64,000 nt of DNA from Phoronis australis (taxonomy: Eukaryota; Phoronida; Phoronidae), in NCBI GenBank assembly GCA_002633005.1, contig NMRA01000743.1, positions 62,001 to 126,000 of the forward strand, written 5' to 3'. The translations under genes and the position numbers were made by a program. Shown here piece by piece: positions 52,701-58,700 of the stretch. A model generated the notes under the pieces. The model had not been told where the DNA came from and made no database searches. It was given only the letters and a program-made list of their open reading frames with translations. Numbering within the stretch: position 1 is the stretch's first letter; the number at the start of each line of letters is the position of its first letter.

Positions 52701-55700
52701 ATGAAGTGTTGGAATGAGCAGACCACAGAGTCAACAGCTATAGACAGCAAAGTGATGGTGAAGGATGATAATGATAACTCATACACGCTCAATGTTTGTG
52801 TGTAAGTGGTCTTTTCAGGTCAGGTCATTTATTCAGTTGTTTAAAACCTTGACTTTTGGTTTCTGGGTGATTTGGTTCAGGTTGAGGGTTTATGATCCCA
52901 AAACAAATCAGGACATGATTGTGTTTTTAATTAATTGAAAATATTGTGTTATTGAAGCCGGAGACCACATGAGCATTACGGGCTGGGCTATTCAGAATTC
53001 ATATATAGGGGTAATAAAACAATTATCATAAACCCTTTGTTAAGCTTACACAGGACAACCTAAACAGTTGCGTGACTAAGAGCAGGGTTCACAAAGAACT
53101 GCATTCACTGATCTTGCATGTCAGTTTCGAAAGTCCTATTGTTTGTGAACGACACCCATGATGTACAATTATTGCAGCCGTAGATAACCCTCTACCTGAA
53201 CACTAGACCTTGTGAAAAAACAATGTAGCTGCCTCTGTTGTTGACAAAGCCGTTATCAGCATCAAAATTCAGTTACAATTGGTGTTTGAACTTTAAAAAT
53301 CCAGCGTCAGTTACTAAATAATATATTTGTAGAAATGCATGCTTTTTATTTTTTTGTCTCGGTACATCTCGTATTCTTTTGCGATTATAGGAAAAATGAT
53401 TTGCCTTGCTCTCACAACAACAGTTATGAAGAAATGGAATTTAGAGTACGAAAGCAAGTCACTTATTACGATCACAATCAATTTTGTTTCATAAATACAG
53501 CAAGCTTTAAACATGGAAAGATTTTGTTCATGGCATAATAACGATTGTGTGTGATTAATCCCAGGCAGTATGCCCATTGCACTTGCTGTGTGTTAAACCA
53601 CACTTCATTCAATTTAAGATAAGAGAACTCACAAAATAGTCTCTCATGAGTATTCGTGGTTAAAGTATACAGTGGCTTGGGACTTGTGGAATTGAACGGC
53701 ATCGGGAACTGAACTTTATATTACGTAGCTGGTACATTGTGGTGCATTTCAACTGTACTCCATCTAGTTTCAGTAAACATTATTATCATTATCATTATCA
53801 GACATAGACTGGCAGCCAGTAGTCCCACGTGAACCAGCTGGCAGTGATACATTGCCTTCAGCACATCATTGGGTGACCTGTTTTAGGTCAAATTATTCAA
53901 CGACATTTCAACCCAAACCTATGGTTCTAAGCATGTTCACAGTTCATTCCAAGCCTTAGAAATCACTTCTAACCTTGGTTAGGGAATCAACTGCTGTCAT
54001 AAGTGATAGTTGACATGGAAAATTGCAGTTTTGAATTATTTCAGGCCTGCATAGCTTTCTTGTGCAGTGGGTGTACCTCACTGTGCACGGGATACAAGCA
54101 TTGAAGTTGTGCATTGAATAGAAAAGTGACACCACAGTTGTTGTTCAGTCCTAGGATTTTAATTTTTTTACTTTAATAGTAAATACACTGAGTTGACTTA
54201 ATTGTTTGTTTTGTTGTTGATCCAGGAAATCCCAAATTAGTACTGGCACTGGAATGGCTATTTCTGAAATAGAGCCTGTGACTGGGTTTTCCCCTGATTC
54301 TGAGAAACTGAAGAATATGAAGAAAATAGACTTGGTCAAGCGCATTGAAGAAGACAATGGCAAGGTCGTGGTATATTATGATGAGGTAAGCAGTGGACAT
54401 ATACTTTTGTGGGAACATTTTGCTGTCATCTCTGTGTGAGCATCTGGTGTCTGCTGCTGTATCTCCTAAACCCCTTACAGGATCGCAATGAGATTTGGCA
54501 GATGTGTTCCTGCGAAGACGACGACAGATGATCTTGGCTGAAGTTGATTTTGGGAGGTGCCTGACTACTGTGGCCCCAACCTAGTGGATAAATTTGGTAA
54601 AAAGCCGATGGCGCTTTCCCATTTTTTGACGAATTTGACGTGTTCTGCACCACCTAGTGGCCGTTTCACAGCCCGCATATTTAGTGAAGGATTTCAATGA
54701 AAGTTGACACAAAGGTGTGTTAGGACAATGCGGACGGATTCAGCCACCGTAGTACCTACTAGTGGCCATTTAGTTTTTGACATGAGGCTTTTCAAATGTT
54801 GTGTGGGGGAAGAGCATTTCTGGATAATATCTAAAGAACTGATAATAGATTGAACTTGACACAGAGGAATATTATGCAATTGGTCCAGCATCATTAAATG
54901 TTTGGGTGGATTTGACGCAGCAGTACTTCCTAGTGGCCATTTTGTTTTCTTCAAGGGGGCTTTTCAAGTGTTGTTTGGGGGAAGAGTGTTTCTGGATGAT
55001 ATCAAGAGAACCGAATGATGGATTTTGATAAACCTTGACACAGAGGTATACGATATCAATGCGCTGGTACCATTTGATTTTCGGTTGGATTCGACTACTG
55101 CAGCACCTCCTAGTGGCTATTTTATAGGGAAGAGCGTTTCTGAGGATATATTTTGAATCNTTCTATGCTCTACTTTTGGGCGAATTTAGGATGAGTGTCT
55201 AATAGTCTGTGCTCAAGTATGTTACAATTTGTGCTGATGAGTGTCAAGACCAAGTTTGCACTTGATGACCCGTAGGTTTGAGCTGCAGACTCAAGTAAAA
55301 ACACAAGATTTTGAGTAAAACCTCAAAACTTCGAGATCATACTCGTAACTAATTGCGTTAATGCTGAGGTCATCAAGTGCGGGCTAGGATTAGACAGTCA
55401 TCCACATAAATCATAATGTGCTTGAACACAGAATAGCAGATACTTATTTTAAATTAGCACAAGACTACATAATCGAGTATGAGTGCAAAGATTACACTCC
55501 AGGCATTTGAAAATACCATCTCTAGTCTGGATTACTAATTTGAACTTTTGTGAAGTTTGTAATATGCTGGTGGTGTTCATATGGTGTGTTCCCCACAGGC
55601 ACCAACGCAAGCCGCTAAAGTGATGGCTACTGCTAGTGGGAATGGACTAGCTATTGTCTCGGTTATGAAGTGTTGGAATGAGGAGACCACAGAGTCAACA

Positions 55701-58700
55701 GCTATAGACAGCAAAGTGACGGTGAAGGATGATAATGATAACTCATACACGCTCAATGTTTGTGTGTAAGTGGTCGTTTTAGGTCAGGTCATTTATTCAG
55801 TTGCTTAAAACCTTGACTTTTGGTTTCTCGGTGATTTGGTTCAGGTTGAGGGTTTGTGATCCCAAAACAAATCAGGACATGATTGTGTTTTTAATTAATC
55901 GAAGCCGGAGACCACATGAGCATTGCTGGCTGGGCTATTCAGAATTCATATATACAGGTAATAAAACACTTATCATAAACCGAAACAGTTGTATGACTAA
56001 GAGCAAGGTTCACGAAGAACTGCTTTCACTGACCTTTCATGTCCATTCCAAAAGGTCTGTTATGTGTGTGTGACCTACACCCATGATGTGCAGCTGTAGA
56101 TAACCCTCTACCTGAAAACTAGACTTTGTCAAAAAACAATGTAGCTACCTCTGTTGTTGAGAAAGCCGTTACCAGCATCAAAATTCAGTTACAATTGGTC
56201 TTTGAACTTTAAAAATCCAGCGACAGTTACTAAATAATATATTTGTAGAAATGCATGCTTTTTATTTTTTGTCTCGGTCTCGTTATATTTCGTATTCTTC
56301 CGCGACCATAGGAAAAATGATTTGCCTTGCTCTCACAACAACAGTTATGAAGAAATGGAATTTAGAGTACGAAAGCAAGTCACTTATTACGATCACAATC
56401 AATTTTGTTTCATAAATACAGCAAGCTTTAAACATGGAAAGATTTTGTTCATGGCGTAATAACAATTGTGTGTGATTTTTACTTTAAATACACTAAGTTG
56501 ACTTTATTGTTTGTTTTGTTGTTGATCCAGGAAATCCCAAATTAGTACTGGCACTGGAATGGCTATTTCTGAAATCGAGCCTGTGACTGGGTTTTCCCCT
56601 GATTCTGAGAAACTGAAGAATATGAAGAAAATAGACTTGGTCAAGCGCATTGAAGAAAACAATGGCAAGGTCGTGGTATATTATGATGAGGTAAGCAGTG
56701 GCCATATACATTTGTGGGAACATTTTACTGTCATCTCTGGGTGAGCATCCGGTGTCTGCTGCTGTATCTCCTAAACCCCTTACAAGATTGCAATGAGATT
56801 TGGCAGATGTGTTCCTGCGAAGATGACAACAGATGATCATAGCTGAAGTTGATTTTGGGAGGTGCCTGACTACTGTGGCCCCAACCTAGTGGATGAATTT
56901 GGTAAAAAACTAGGTTTCTATCAAAGAGCCGATGGCACTTTGCCATTTTTGGATGGATTTGACGTGTTCTGCACCACCTAGTGGCCGTTTTCATATGCCC
57001 ACATATTGAGTGAAGGATTTCAATGAAAGTTGACACAAAGGTATGTTAGGACAATGCGGACGGATTCAACCACCGTAGTACCTGCTAGTGGCCATTTAGT
57101 TTTTGATAGGCTTTTCAAATGTTGTTTGGGGGAGCATTTCTGGATAATATCTAAAGAACTGATTGATGGATTTCATTGAACTTGACATGGAGGAATATTA
57201 TGCAATTGGTCCAGCATCATTAAATGTTTGGGTGGATTTGACGCAGCAGTACTTCCTAGTGGCCATTTTGTTTTCTTCAAGGGGGCTTTTCAAGTGTTGT
57301 TTGGGGGAAGAGTGTTTCTGGATGATATCAAGAGAACCGAATGATGGATTTTGATAAACCTTGACACAGAGGTATACGATATCAATGCGCTGGTACCATT
57401 TGATTTTCGGTTGGATTCGACTACTGCAGCACCTCCTAGTGGCTATTTTATAGGGAAGAGCGTTTCTGAGGATATATTTTGAATCGAGATTACGGCGTTT
57501 TCCCATTGCTCCCAACTTGTTCGATTCTATAGTCCAATAATAAGTTGGGAAGAACACCACCTGTAGCCAATATGTTACACGACTGATTAACCCCATTCTG
57601 GCATTTATGGCTGGAGGGCCAGCTCTCTTTTGTTCGATAATTGCTCTTATCTCCAGTAAGATCATATCTAGCCTGGCTGGGCTGTGCTGCTAAAATAAAA
57701 GCTAAGTTATAACATATTTCAACATAAACCAATAGCATTTATGAAATCCTCATCAAATGGTGATCATATGTTTAGTTTTTGAATTGCTGCAGCAGTGGCC
57801 ATTTTGTTCTCAAGGGGTCTTCGTGTTTGGGGGAAGAGCAATTCTGACTGATAATATCTATAAAAACGATAGACTGATGTCAACGAAATTTGACACAGAC
57901 AAAAGTGATGTCAATTGCGCCAGACCCTTTATTTTCAGTGTGTATCTGTCCACTGCAGAATGGTGACAAGGATCGAGTTTTCCAAGTGTTGTTAGGGGGA
58001 AGAGTGTTTCTGGGTGGATTTCAATGGAACTTTACATAGTTATATATGATAACCATTTGTACAGGCACCATTTTTATGCGCCCACATATTATGCCATCAT
58101 CTCCGTCCGGCGTCCGCTACTCTATCCCCAAAACCCTTTGACGTACGTTCATGAAATTTTGCACATAATTATGTTCCTATCATAGATGGAACAGCATGAG
58201 CGAACTTTCGGATGGGTCCGACCACCGGTGTGCTCCCTAGTGGCAATTTTTGTTTTTTACACTTACCTCTAAAGGTCCTAAACGTATTTTCATAAAATTT
58301 AGCATATAGGCATTTATTGGTAAGAACGGTTATCCTCCCGTTTTCAGATGGATTCGACGTAATTTGCGCCACCTAGTGGCCACTTTTGCTGTTTTCGAGC
58401 CTGTTTTTTGGCATCCACCCCTGTATCAACCAAACTGCTCTAAAGCTGATCGTGGAAATTGGCCTGACAATGATTTTCCGAAGATTTCGACAACTGTGGC
58501 GCCTCCTAATGGCAGTTTCTCTTTTTGCGCCCATGGCTGTATCTCCTAAACCGTTGGCAGGAACTTTACTAATTTCTTCAAGTGTATTTATGTGATGTTG
58601 ACAATGGAGGACGACTTTCCGACGGATCTGACTACCGGTGTGCCCCCTAGTGGCTATTTAATTTTTTTACGTTTACCTCAGTCTGTATCTTCAAAGGTCC

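Larger units (their letters stand above)
52197..57485. repeat. Large direct duplication joined at an n, carrying exons C12-C13 twice (likely haplotype artefact)
   Basis: 52197-55159 and 55161-57485 are collinear. Copy 1 stops exactly at the single n (55160), copy 2 starts right after it at the matching point, and unique sequence resumes exactly where copy 2 completes (57486). Copy 1 is 638 bp longer net, mostly because of about 0.6 kb present only there (about 53,557-54,170). Exon copies differ at a few amino acids. The geometry equals that at 45199, which argues for unmerged alleles rather than true tandem duplication. A real in-frame duplication cannot be excluded, because the C12-C13 pair is phase 0 to 0. 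Confidence 0.85.
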
